NCBI GenBank assembly: GCA_036259875.1
Contig: DATAAZ010000001.1
Span: 1 to 52,074, forward strand
Direction: 5' to 3'
Length of the DNA: 52,074 bases
From: DATAAZ01 sp036259875
GTDB lineage: Bacteria > Actinomycetota > Thermoleophilia > Gaiellales > Gaiellaceae
Below are positions 33,773-43,656 of the stretch, in pieces (position 1 is the first letter of the stretch; the number at the start of each line of letters is the position of its first letter). A program made the translations under genes and the position numbers. Under the pieces are notes generated by a model. That model did not search any database, was not told where the DNA came from, and saw only the letters and a program-made list of their open reading frames with translations.

Positions 33773-34770
33773 CAGAGCAAGACCAGGAGGACGGCGGTCG
33801 CGACCGCGTTCAGGGTCGCGACGGGGAGGAGGACTTTCCAGCCGAACTTCATCAGCTGGTCGTAGCGCAGGCGCGGCAGCGTCGCCCGCAGCCACATGAA
33901 GACGAAGATGAACGCGCCGAGCTTGATCAGGAACCAGAGCGGTCCGGGGAGGAGCGGGCCCGTCCAGCCGCCGAAGAAGAGCGTCACCCCGAGGCCCGAG
34001 AACGTGATCATGTTGATGTACTCGGCGAGCTGGAAGAGGCCGAAGCGCATCCCGCTGTACTCGGTGTGGTAACCCGCGACGAGCTCCTGCTCGGCCTCGG
34101 GGAGGTCGAACGGTGCGCGATTCGTCTCGGCGATCCCGGCGACGAAGAAGCACGCGAACCCGACGAGCTGCGGGACGACGAACCAGAGGTCGCGCTGCTG
34201 CGCCTCGACGATCTCGACCACGGAGAGCGAGCCGGCCATGAGGATCACGCCGAGCACGGCGAGCCCGAACGAGACCTCGTAGGAGATGAGTTGCGCGCAC
34301 GTTCGCATCGATCCCAGCAGCGAGTACTTCGACTCGCTCGACCACCCGCCGACGACGAACGCGTAGATCCCGATCGCGCCGAGCGCGAAGACCAGGATGA
34401 GCGAGATCGGGACGTCGACGACGTAGCCCGTGACGTCGTACGGGCCCCAGTGCCAGACGCCCCCGAACGGGATGACGCTGAACGCCGCGAGCGCCGTGAA
34501 CCCGGCGACCGCGGGCGCGACGATGTAGAGGACGTCGACTGCCGCCGCCGGGTAGAAGTGCGACTTCCGCAGCAGCTTGATCAGGTCGGCGATCGGCTGC
34601 AGGAGCCCGAACGGCCCCGTCCGGTTCGGCCCGTAGCGCAGGTGCATGCGGCCGAGGAGCTTCCGCTCGACCCAGGTGAGGTAGGCGAACGCCCCCATGA
34701 CGAGGTTCGCGACGAGGAACGCCTTGATGACGTCGATCCACCAAGGCTGGTTGAGCGCCTGCGCGATCAC
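33772..34770 (-). CDS. nuoH: NADH-quinone oxidoreductase subunit H
   Basis: A 332-residue, eight-span subunit that forms the quinone entry and the first proton path. RMHLRYGPNRTGPFGLLQP, ETNRAPFDLPEAEQELV and GYHTEYSGMRFGLF are signatures. GTG 34770 overlaps the nuoG stop as GTGA. Confidence 0.97.
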   Translation of the reverse strand: MIAQALNQPWWIDVIKAFLVANLVMGAFAYLTWVERKLLGRMHLRYGPNRTGPFGLLQPIADLIKLLRKSHFYPAAAVDVLYIVAPAVAGFTALAAFSVIPFGGVWHWGPYDVTGYVVDVPISLILVFALGAIGIYAFVVGGWSSESKYSLLGSMRTCAQLISYEVSFGLAVLGVILMAGSLSVVEIVEAQQRDLWFVVPQLVGFACFFVAGIAETNRAPFDLPEAEQELVAGYHTEYSGMRFGLFQLAEYINMITFSGLGVTLFFGGWTGPLLPGPLWFLIKLGAFIFVFMWLRATLPRLRYDQLMKFGWKVLLPVATLNAVATAVLLVLL

Positions 34771-36954
34771 GCCTTCGTCACCTCGACGCGCTCCGCGAGC
34801 CCGACGGCGTGCTCGCTCGCCACGCGGACGACGCCCGCGCGCAGGCGCCGGTGTACGCGCGCGCGGAGCTCGCGGCTCGTCCCGTTCGAGCGGAGCGAGA
34901 CGGGATCTCCGTTCGTGATCCCGAGCGAGCGCGCGTCCCCGGTGGAGACCTCGACCTCGGGGAGCGGGCGCTGGAACGCGAGCGGCTCCACGCGCTCGAC
35001 GCCGGGCCCGCTGAAGAGCGCGCGGTACGTGACGAGTTGCAACCCGCGGCCGGCGTCGGCTCGCCGCGCGGTGGCCGCGGGCTCGGGTGCAGTCGCGACC
35101 TGGATCCGCTCCGGAAGCGGCGCGCGCTCGGCCGGCGGCGCCTCGGCGGGCCATGGAGCGATCGGCAGCGCCAGCCGCCCGCCGACGAGCGAGAGGAACT
35201 CGAGCTCGTCGCGGAAGGGCGGATCGACGGCGCGCCGCTGCCGCTGCCGCCGCCCCTCGAGGTTCACGACCGTCCCGTCCCGCTCGAGGTAACTCGTCCC
35301 GGGGACGACGACGTCCGCGGCGAGCGTGTGCTCGCCCATGAACATCGACGTCGCGATCACGAACCGCGCCCGCTCCGCGAGCCGCGCGACGCGCGGGTCG
35401 TAGAGCGCCTCGTCGCCGGAGATCCAGAGCGCCCCGACCTCCTCGTCGCCCGACGGCTCCTCGGCGCGGCCGGCGTCGACCGACCGCCAGGCGGCGGCGA
35501 CGCCGCGCCCGTTCGGCGTGCGCGGGAGGACGTAGAGGCCGGAGCCGTCGCCGAGCTCGAGCGAGGCGGCGAGGGCGACGGCGCGCCGCCCCGCGTCGTG
35601 GTCGTCGCCCGACCAGACGAGCGCGACCCTGCCCGCGCCCCGAAGGCGCGCCGAGAGCGCGCGCAGCTCGTCGCGCGGCGGTTCCGCGAGCAGGTCGGCG
35701 CAGACGTCGGGCGCGCTCCCGGGCGGCACCGCGATCGTGCCCGCAGGGTTCACGGTGACGACCTCGGCGCCCGCACGGCGGGCGGTCCGGAGCCACAGGT
35801 CGACGATCGGCGCCCGGTCCACGACCGGCTCGTCGCCGAGGACGAGGCAGAGCTCCGCGTCGCGGATCGCCGCGAGCGGCGCACGGAACGCATCGACGGC
35901 GGGGTCGAGGTCGTCGGGAAGGATCGCCGCGTTCGATCCGAGCCCGCCCCGGACGAGACGCGCGAGCGCGGTCGCGACCTCCACCGTCTCGCCGCCGGAG
36001 AACGCGACGATGACGGAGCCGTTCGCGTCGCGGAGGCCACGCGCGACCGCCTCGGCCGCCGCTTCGTGCGTCACCGGGTCGAAACCCCGCCTGCGGACGC
36101 GGAGGAGCGGCTCGCGGATCCGGTCGCCGGCGCGCAGGTGATCGAACGTGAAGCGGCCCTTGTCGCAAAGCCAGCCGTCGTCGACCTCGGGGTGGTTCCG
36201 GGAGAGGATCCGAATCACGCTCCCTTCGCGGGTCGTCGCCCAGACGTTGCAGCCGACCGGGCACAGGCCGCACACGGTCGGGACGTTGTCGATCTCCCAG
36301 GGCCGCGCTCGAAACCGGTATGTCGCCGGGAGGAGCGCGCCCACGGGGCAGAGCTCCGTCACGTTGCCCGAGAAGTGGGCGCGGTACGGCTCGTCCTCGA
36401 ACGTGGCGATGATCGACTGGGCGCCGCGGTTCCGCGCGACGAGCTGCATGTCCTCGGAGACGCCCTCGGAGAAGCGCGTGCAGCGGTAACAGAGGATGCA
36501 GCGCTCCCGGTCGAGCGCGATCACGGGCGAGATGGGGACCGGCTTGTCGAACGTCCGCTTCGGGAAGTGCATGCGCGTGTTCGCCGGGCCCCAGCGGAAT
36601 GTCAGGTCCTGGAGCGGGCACTCGCCGCCCTTGTCGCAGTCGGGGCAGTCGAGCGGGTGGTTGAGCAGGATGAACTCGAGGACGGCACGCTGGCCCTCGG
36701 CCGCCTTCGCGCTCGTCTGGGCCGTGTGGAGCTCCATCCCGTCCTGCGCCGTGAGCGTGCACGCGGCCTGGAGCTTCGGCATTCCCTCGACCTCGCAGAG
36801 GCACATGCGGCAGGCGCCCACGGGCGGCCCGAGGCGCGGCTCGTAGCAGAAGACGGGGATCTCGATCCCGGCCGCGGCGGCGGTCTCGATCATCCCGGTC
36901 CCCTTCGGGACGCGGATCTCGCGCCCGTCCACCGCGACGGTGACGAGGTCGGGG

Positions 36955-36962
<8 letters not shown>
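34767..36962 (-). CDS. nuoG: NADH-quinone oxidoreductase subunit G
   Basis: A 731-residue Fe-S subunit of the peripheral arm. The N-terminal 2Fe-2S motif is CYEPRLGPPVGACRMCLCE; then CPDCDKGGECPLQD (His-Cys3 type site, with HPLD before it), CILCYRCTRF, and CGLCPVGCNVW for further 4Fe-4S clusters. The C-terminal two thirds is a molybdopterin-oxidoreductase-like domain without cofactor, as in all NuoG. Start overlaps nuoF by eight bases. Confidence 0.96.
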
Positions 36963-38323
<1,361 letters not shown>

Positions 38324-38334
<11 letters not shown>

Positions 38335-38797
38335 GCAGGTCCTCGACCAGCCCGGGCACTTCCCCGGCGGTCACCGGCTCGCAATAGCGCCAGTCGATCG
38401 CGACGACCGGCGCCCAGCCGCAGCCGCCGAGGCACTCGAACGTCCGGAGCGTGAAGGCGCCGTCCTCGGTCGTCTCGCCCGGCCCGACCCCGAGCTCGCG
38501 CTCGAACGCCTCGACGACCTCCTGCGCGCCCACGAGGGCGCACGAGACGTTCGTGCACACGGCGATCTGGTGCCGACCCGTCGGCTCGAGGTGATACATG
38601 TCATAGAAGCTCGCGACCGCCTGGCAATACGCCGGCGTGAGGTCGAGGGCATCGGCAACGTCGCGGAAGGCCTCGGGCGGAAGCCAACCCCCGTAGTGCT
38701 CCTGGGCGAGGTGGAGCGCGGGCATGATCGCTGAGCGCCGGACCGGGTATTGCCCGGCGATTTCCTGGATCGCGTCGTACAGCGACCCGTCAGGCAT
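38324..38797 (-). CDS. nuoE: NADH-quinone oxidoreductase subunit E (2Fe-2S)
   Basis: A 157-residue thioredoxin-fold subunit. CTNVSC and CLGGCGWAP supply the four cysteines of cluster N1a. HYGGWLPPEAFRDVADAL is the conserved helical N-terminal part. ATG 38797. A 63-base gap, the largest inside the nuo genes, separates it from nuoD. Confidence 0.97.
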
Positions 38798-38860
38798 TCG
38801 TCTCTCTCCCGAGCGAAACGACCGGCCAACCCTTTGTCGCTAAAAAATGCGCCGGCATGT

Positions 38861-40138
38861 TCAGCGATCAGCCTCCCCCATGACGTTGTCGAGCGATCCG
38901 ACGATCGCGATCAGGTCGGCGACCAGCGCGTCGGACATGACGGTCGCCGTCGCCTCGAGGACGACGTACGACGGGGCGCGGAACTTGACGCGCCAGGGCC
39001 TCGGCCCACCGTCCGAGACGAGGTAGCACCCGAACTCGCCGCGCGGCGACTCGATCGCGACGTAGACCTCGCCTTCGGGGACGCGGTAGCCCTCGGTGAC
39101 GAGCTTGAAGTGGTGGATGAGGCTCTCCATTGACGTATGGAGCTCGTGGCGTGGCGGGAGGACCACCTTGCGGTTGTCGGAGGTCCAGGGGCCGTCGGGC
39201 ATCCCGTCCAGGCATTGCTGGACGATCCGGACCGACTCGCGCATCTCCTCGATGCGGACGCGGTAGCGGTCGTAGACGTCGCCGTGCGTGTAGACCGGGA
39301 CGTTGAAGTCGACGTCGCCGTACGCGAGGTACGGCTCGTTCTTCCGGATGTCCCAGTCGACCCCAGAGGCCCGTAGCACGGGCCCCGACTGCGCAAGCGC
39401 GATCGCGTCGTCCGCCGCGAGGAGCCCGATGCCCTGCGTCCGCGCGAGGAAGATCGCCTGTTGGTCGAGGATCGCCTCGTACTCGTCGATCCGCTCCGGC
39501 ATCACGTCGCAGAACTTCTGGCACTCCTCGTAGAAGCCGATCGGGATGTCTTCGGCGAGGCCGCCGGCCTGGAAGTAGCGCGTGTGCATGCGGAACCCGC
39601 AGACCATCTCGAAGAGGTCGAGGATGGCGTCGCGCTCGCGGAAGCAGTACCAGAACATCGAGATCGCACCCAGCTCGAGTGCGCCGGTCCCCAGCCAGAC
39701 GAGGTGGGAATGGATCCGGTTGAGCTCCAGCAGGAGCGTCCGCATCCAGACCGCCTTCGGCGGCACGTCGATTCCCAGCAGCTTCTCGATCGCGGCGACG
39801 AAGCCGTACTCGTTCGCCTGGAAGGCCACGTAGTCCATGCGCGGCGCGTACGTGATCGCCTTCCAGTACGTCTTCGCTTCCATGTTCTTCTCGAAGCCGG
39901 TGTGGAGGTAGCCGATCACCGCCTTCAGTCCGACGACCCGCTCGCCGTTCAGGTCGAGGACCAGGCGAAGGACGCCGTGGGTGGATGGGTGGTTCGGCCC
40001 GAAGTTGACCTCCAGGACATCACCCTCCTCGCGGAGCGCGGGATCCACCTGGAGCACAGTCGGGATGGGACGCGGGATGCGCGTCCCTTCGTAGACGGGA
40101 GGACCGGCGGCGAGGGGCGGGCGGGCGGCGACGGCCAC
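38861..40138 (-). CDS. nuoD: NADH-quinone oxidoreductase subunit D
   Basis: A 425-residue 49-kDa-type subunit that forms the quinone pocket with NuoB. NFGPNHPSTHGVLRLVLDL and GYLHTGFEKNMEAKTYWKA hold the quinone-facing His and Tyr regions; RGEFGCYLVSDG and the final DNVMGEADR are typical C-terminal elements (commonly FGEVDR). GTG start 40138, three bases after nuoC. Confidence 0.97.
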   Translation of the reverse strand: MAVAARPPLAAGPPVYEGTRIPRPIPTVLQVDPALREEGDVLEVNFGPNHPSTHGVLRLVLDLNGERVVGLKAVIGYLHTGFEKNMEAKTYWKAITYAPRMDYVAFQANEYGFVAAIEKLLGIDVPPKAVWMRTLLLELNRIHSHLVWLGTGALELGAISMFWYCFRERDAILDLFEMVCGFRMHTRYFQAGGLAEDIPIGFYEECQKFCDVMPERIDEYEAILDQQAIFLARTQGIGLLAADDAIALAQSGPVLRASGVDWDIRKNEPYLAYGDVDFNVPVYTHGDVYDRYRVRIEEMRESVRIVQQCLDGMPDGPWTSDNRKVVLPPRHELHTSMESLIHHFKLVTEGYRVPEGEVYVAIESPRGEFGCYLVSDGGPRPWRVKFRAPSYVVLEATATVMSDALVADLIAIVGSLDNVMGEADR

Positions 40139-40141
40139 GCG

Positions 40142-40720
40142 TTACTCCTCGTCCGAGAAGCGGACGGGCTCGCCGCCCAGCGGGTAGTCCTTGCGGAGCG
40201 GGTGGCCTTCCCAGTCGTCGTCCATCAGGATCCGCGCGAGGTTCGGGTGGCCCTCGATCGCGATGCCCATCAGGTCCCAGGCCTCGCGCTCGTGCCAGTC
40301 GGCCGTCGGCCAGACCTCGACGACGCTCGACACCGGCTCGCCGTCGTCGCACCAGACCTGGAGGCGGATGCGGCGCGGGGTCGGCCCGAGCGCGAGCAGG
40401 TGGTACGAGACGGAAAAGCGCTTCGGCTTCGGCTCGGGGACTCGCTGGAGGCCCCACGACCCGGGCGCGTTCAGGTCGCGCGCGGGCGGCGTCCACTCGC
40501 GCGTCTGCTCGGACGGTGGCGGCGAGCCCCAGTAGCCGGCGACGCCGCTCGCGCCCCAGCCGAGGTAGTCGGCGGCCGCGACGTCGGCGAGAAAGTTGAA
40601 GCCAAGCTCGTCGCGCAGGTGCAGAGCCGCCTCCACGAGGCGCTCCCGCTCGACGACGATCGTCGTCTCGCCGTACGCGTCTTTGCGCTCGACGAAGCCC
40701 GGGACGGCCGCGTGGTCCAC
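40142..40720 (-). CDS. nuoC: NADH-quinone oxidoreductase subunit C
   Basis: A 192-residue 30-kDa-type subunit. The signature WHEREAWDLMGIAIEGHPNL is followed by RILMDDDWEGHPLRKDYPL. N-terminal half variable, as usual. A GTG at 40720 overlaps the nuoB stop by one base (TAGTG). Structural, peripheral arm. Confidence 0.95.
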   Translation of the reverse strand: MDHAAVPGFVERKDAYGETTIVVERERLVEAALHLRDELGFNFLADVAAADYLGWGASGVAGYWGSPPPSEQTREWTPPARDLNAPGSWGLQRVPEPKPKRFSVSYHLLALGPTPRRIRLQVWCDDGEPVSSVVEVWPTADWHEREAWDLMGIAIEGHPNLARILMDDDWEGHPLRKDYPLGGEPVRFSDEE

Positions 40721-41319
40721 TACCCCTCGGCCGCCCGGCGGATCTCGTAGGCGGGCGGAACGCCCGCCTTGATCTTCTCCTGCAGGCGGACGATCCCCTC
40801 GAGCACGGCCTCGGGGCGCGGGGGGCAGCCCGGGACGTAGATGTCAACGGGGACGATCTTGTCGACGCCTTGAAGGACGGCGTAGTTGTTGAACATCCCG
40901 GCCGAGCTCGCGCACGCGCCCATCGCCATCACCCACTTCGGCTCGAGCATCTGGTCGTAGATCTGCTTCAGCGGCGCGGCCATCTTGTGTGAGACGCGGC
41001 CCGAGACGATGAGCAGGTCGGCCTGGCGGGGCGACGAGCGGAAGACCTCCGCGCCGAAGCGCGCCACGTCGTAGCGCGACGAGACGATCGACATCATTTC
41101 GATCGCGCAGCACGCGAGCCCGAAGGTGTCGGGCCAGATCGAGCTCCCCTGCGCCCACGTGACCGCCTTCTCGACCGTCGTCAGCATGAGCCGCTCCTCG
41201 AGCGGCTGGAGCTCGCGCTCGAACTTCGCAGGCTCGCCCTTCTTCGGGCCGAGCTTCGTCATGAGCAGGCGCTCGGAGTTGAGCCCGAAGTCGGCAAGCC
41301 GCTTGCGCTCTACCGCCAC
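40720..41319 (-). CDS. nuoB: NADH-quinone oxidoreductase subunit B (cluster N2)
   Basis: A 199-residue subunit. The double Cys in FGLACCAIEMM, the Cys in MAMGACASSAGMF and the Cys in YVPGCPPRPEA bind cluster N2, the electron donor to quinone. GTG 41319 is chosen because GGGAG lies seven bases upstream; it overlaps nuoA by ten bases. An internal ATG (MTKLGPKKG) would lose about 20 residues. Confidence 0.96.
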   Translation of the reverse strand: MAVERKRLADFGLNSERLLMTKLGPKKGEPAKFERELQPLEERLMLTTVEKAVTWAQGSSIWPDTFGLACCAIEMMSIVSSRYDVARFGAEVFRSSPRQADLLIVSGRVSHKMAAPLKQIYDQMLEPKWVMAMGACASSAGMFNNYAVLQGVDKIVPVDIYVPGCPPRPEAVLEGIVRLQEKIKAGVPPAYEIRRAAEG

Positions 41320-41681
41320 TCGAGCGCTCCCTTTCGCCAGATGTAGACGTACGCGACCGCGAGAATCGCGATGAAGAAGCCGAACTCGGCGAGCGCGAAC
41401 GTCCCGACACGCTCGAGGACGACCGCGACCGGGAAGAGGAAGACGATCTCGATGTCGAAGACGATGAAGAGCATCGCCGTCAGGTAGAAGCTCACCGTGA
41501 AGCGCTGCTGCTGGGGCGGCCCCGTCGACACGCCCGACTCGAACGGCATCACGCGGGCGCGCGTGCGCCGCCCCGGTGACGCGAAAAGGAAGGAGAACAC
41601 GACCATCGACGCCGGAATCAGGAAGGCGATGACGGCGTACGCGAGGAACGGGAACCAGTCGTCGAGCGCAGCAAGCGGCAC
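41310..41681 (-). CDS. nuoA: NADH-quinone oxidoreductase subunit A
   Basis: A 123-residue, three-span membrane subunit. MPFESGVSTGPPQQQRFTV (the usual YECG loop reads FESG here) precedes FYLTAMLFIVFDIEIVFLFP, the diagnostic helix. First gene of the nuo operon; GTG start at 41681. Confidence 0.95.
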   Translation of the reverse strand: MPLAALDDWFPFLAYAVIAFLIPASMVVFSFLFASPGRRTRARVMPFESGVSTGPPQQQRFTVSFYLTAMLFIVFDIEIVFLFPVAVVLERVGTFALAEFGFFIAILAVAYVYIWRKGALEWR

Positions 41682-41826
41682 GCGTATTCGGGCCGGATAC
41701 TAACCAGTTACAAGCTCCCCGCGCGGAGAGCCGGAAAAGTGCCTCTGAGCGGGAAAGTTTCGTGCAGCAACACGAGTTACAAACGGCGGCTCGAACCGCC
41801 TGCGCCCGCTGGTAGACTTCTGATCG
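41682..41826. promoter_or_regulatory. divergent promoter region between nuoA and the A-type Fe-S carrier gene
   Basis: The 145 bases separate two divergent genes and must carry both promoters. On the minus strand the octamer TTGTAACT occurs twice (41706-41713 and 41775-41782, 69 bases apart start to start), looking like a repeated operator or a pair of -35-like elements; TTAGTAT follows the nuo-proximal copy. No clear -10 at a good spacing can be fixed, so promoter positions are not assigned. Confidence 0.5.
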
Positions 41827-42225
41827 ATGATCACCGTCACCGAGAACGCGGCCACCAAGATCAAGGCGCTCATGGCCGAGGAGCCGGACGGCGATGCGAG
41901 CGTGCTTCGCGTGGCGATCCAGGGCGGCGGCTGCTCGGGGTTCCAGTACGCGCTCGGCTTCGACCGCGGGGCTCAGGACGGCGACAACGAGGTCGAGATG
42001 CACGGCGTCCGCGTCGTCGTCGATCCTTTCAGCGCTCCCTACCTTGCCGGCTCCGAGATCGACTACGTCGACGCGCTGATGGGCGCCGGCTTCGCGATCA
42101 ACAACCCGAACGTCCAGGCGGCGTGCGGATGCGGCTCGTCTTTCCAGGCCAAGGAGGGCGTCGCCGAAGGCGATGTGGCCGAGACGTACGCCGGCGGCGG
42201 CTGCGGCTCGGGCTGCGCCCACTAG
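41827..42225 (+). CDS. A-type iron-sulfur cluster carrier (HesB/IscA/ErpA family)
   Basis: A 132-residue protein from ATG 41827. The three family cysteines are in QGGGCSGFQYAL and ACGCGSSF. These proteins deliver Fe-S clusters to client enzymes, which fits a place opposite the Fe-S-rich complex I operon. Beyond the usual end there are about 20 extra residues finishing GGGCGSGCAH, with two more Cys and a His; that tail is uncommon. ErpA versus IscA cannot be decided from sequence alone. Confidence 0.9.
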   Translation: MITVTENAATKIKALMAEEPDGDASVLRVAIQGGGCSGFQYALGFDRGAQDGDNEVEMHGVRVVVDPFSAPYLAGSEIDYVDALMGAGFAINNPNVQAACGCGSSFQAKEGVAEGDVAETYAGGGCGSGCAH

Positions 42226-42244
42226 GTTCTCCGCTCGCGGCGGG

Positions 42245-42265
42245 ATGAGGGAAGCACCCCCTCAT
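42245..42265 (+). terminator. hairpin after the Fe-S carrier gene
   Basis: ATGAGGG (42245-42251) pairs with CCCTCAT (42259-42265) across a seven-base loop; flanking GGCGG and CCGCC can extend it. No T run follows. It sits 20 bases after the stop and 35 before the next start. Confidence 0.5.
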
Positions 42266-42299
42266 TCACCGCCGAAGATGTCGGCTACGGTAAACGCCG

Positions 42300-43307
42300 G
42301 TGAGCGGAAACCCTTATGACATCACGGTTATCGGGGCGGGGCCGGTCGGGCTTGCGGCCGCCTACTACGCCGGCCACCGCGAGGCGTCCGTCTGCATCGT
42401 CGAGAGTCTCGAGCAGGTCGGGGGGCAGGTTGCGGCCGTCTATCCCGAGAAGCATCTGTTCGACGTCGCCGGGCACCCGAAGGTCCTCGGTCAGGCACTC
42501 GTCGATCTGTGCGCGGAACAGGGGCTTCAGTTCGACGCGGACGTTCGTCTCGGCGAGGAGGTGAAGGACCTGCGCCGTATTTCGACCAACGGCAACGAGG
42601 TGTTCTCGGTTACGACCCACTCCGGGCTCACGATCCAGACGCGCGCGATCGTCGTAACGGCGGGCCACGGCGCCTTCGAGCCGCGCAAGCTGAGCGTCGA
42701 GGGGATCGACGCGTGGGAGGGGAAGGGGCTGCACTACTTCGTGCGCCGCAAAGACGCCTTCCGCGACAAGAGCTGTGTGATCGTGGGCGGCGGCGACTCG
42801 GCGCTCGACTGGACGCTCGGGCTGCAAGATACGGCGAGCCTCCCGATCACGCTCGTCCACCGGCGCGAGCGGTTCCGCGCGCTCGAATCGTCGGTGACCG
42901 CGGCGCGCCGGCTCGAGGAGGAAGGCAAGGTCCAGATTCTCGTCCCCGCTGAGGTGCGGGAAATTCGCGGCAACGGCGCCGTTGAGACGGTCGTCGTCGA
43001 GAACACCGCGACCGGCGAGCTCCAGGAGCTGGCGTGCGATGCGCTCATCACGCTGCTCGGGTTCCACTCCCACCTCGGCTCGATCGCGGACTGGGGCCTC
43101 GAGCTGCACGGCAAGCGGCAGGTCCTCGTCGAGCCGCGGACGATGGAAACGTCGATCCCGGGCATCTACGCGGCCGGAGACGTCGCAGGCTACGACGGAA
43201 AGATCACCCTCATCTCGATCGGGTTCGGGGAAGCGGCGATCGCGACGAACAACGCGATCGCGCGCATCCGCGGCGAGAAGGTCCAGCCGAAGTACTCGAC
43301 CGATTAA
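42300..43307 (+). CDS. ferredoxin--NADP(+) reductase, thioredoxin-reductase-like type
   Basis: A 335-residue flavoprotein from GTG 42300. ITVIGAGPVGLAAAYYAG binds FAD, GGQVAAVYPEKHLFDVAGHP is diagnostic of TrxR-like FNR, VIVGGGDSALDW binds NADPH, and GIYAAGDVAGYDGKITLIS is the closing FAD motif. There is no CxxC disulfide, which separates it from thioredoxin reductase. It moves electrons between NADPH and ferredoxin. The last 55 bases of the gene are partly repeated just downstream. Confidence 0.92.
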   Translation: MSGNPYDITVIGAGPVGLAAAYYAGHREASVCIVESLEQVGGQVAAVYPEKHLFDVAGHPKVLGQALVDLCAEQGLQFDADVRLGEEVKDLRRISTNGNEVFSVTTHSGLTIQTRAIVVTAGHGAFEPRKLSVEGIDAWEGKGLHYFVRRKDAFRDKSCVIVGGGDSALDWTLGLQDTASLPITLVHRRERFRALESSVTAARRLEEEGKVQILVPAEVREIRGNGAVETVVVENTATGELQELACDALITLLGFHSHLGSIADWGLELHGKRQVLVEPRTMETSIPGIYAAGDVAGYDGKITLISIGFGEAAIATNNAIARIRGEKVQPKYSTD

Positions 43308-43331
43308 GAAGGGGGTTCACGGCCGTGGGGG

Positions 43332-43385
43332 AACGCGATCGCGCGTCGCGGCGAGAAGGTCCATCCCCAAGCACTCCACGGACGA
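43332..43385 (+). repeat. degenerate duplicate of the reductase gene's 3' end
   Basis: AACGCGATCGCGCG and CGGCGAGAAGGTCCA at 43251 onward recur at 43332 onward, 81 bases later, with a three-base deletion and several substitutions in the rest (about 80 per cent identity over roughly 54 bases). The copy lies after the stop codon and is not translated in that frame. Confidence 0.75.
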
Positions 43386-43391
43386 GGGCGG

Positions 43392-43646
43392 ATGCTCCCT
43401 CGCGTGAGGGTCGCCGGCGCGCCGCTCCTTGCCGACGTTGAGCTCGTGGAGACGCTGACGATCGAGTGCCTCGCGTGCGGAGAGGCGCGGACCGTCCCCG
43501 CGGCGGGCGCGCTTCGACACGATCCTGGTGAGTGCCCGCGCTGCGGCTACATCGGTTGGGCGCCTTCGGCGTCGTTGACCGAGAGGACGCGCCGCCGCAT
43601 CCGCGAGCGGCCGCTCGAACGCCGCGCGAAGCTGTACGCGGTCTAA
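43392..43646 (+). CDS. small zinc-ribbon protein
   Basis: An 84-residue protein from ATG 43392. IECLACGEAR and ECPRCGYIGW give two CxxC knuckles 23 residues apart, a zinc-ribbon. A basic C-terminal part (ERTRRRIRERPLERRAK) could touch nucleic acid. Stop is 10 bases before fumC, so probably co-transcribed. Function unknown. Confidence 0.7.
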   Translation: MLPRVRVAGAPLLADVELVETLTIECLACGEARTVPAAGALRHDPGECPRCGYIGWAPSASLTERTRRRIRERPLERRAKLYAV

Positions 43647-43656
43647 ACTCGCCGCC

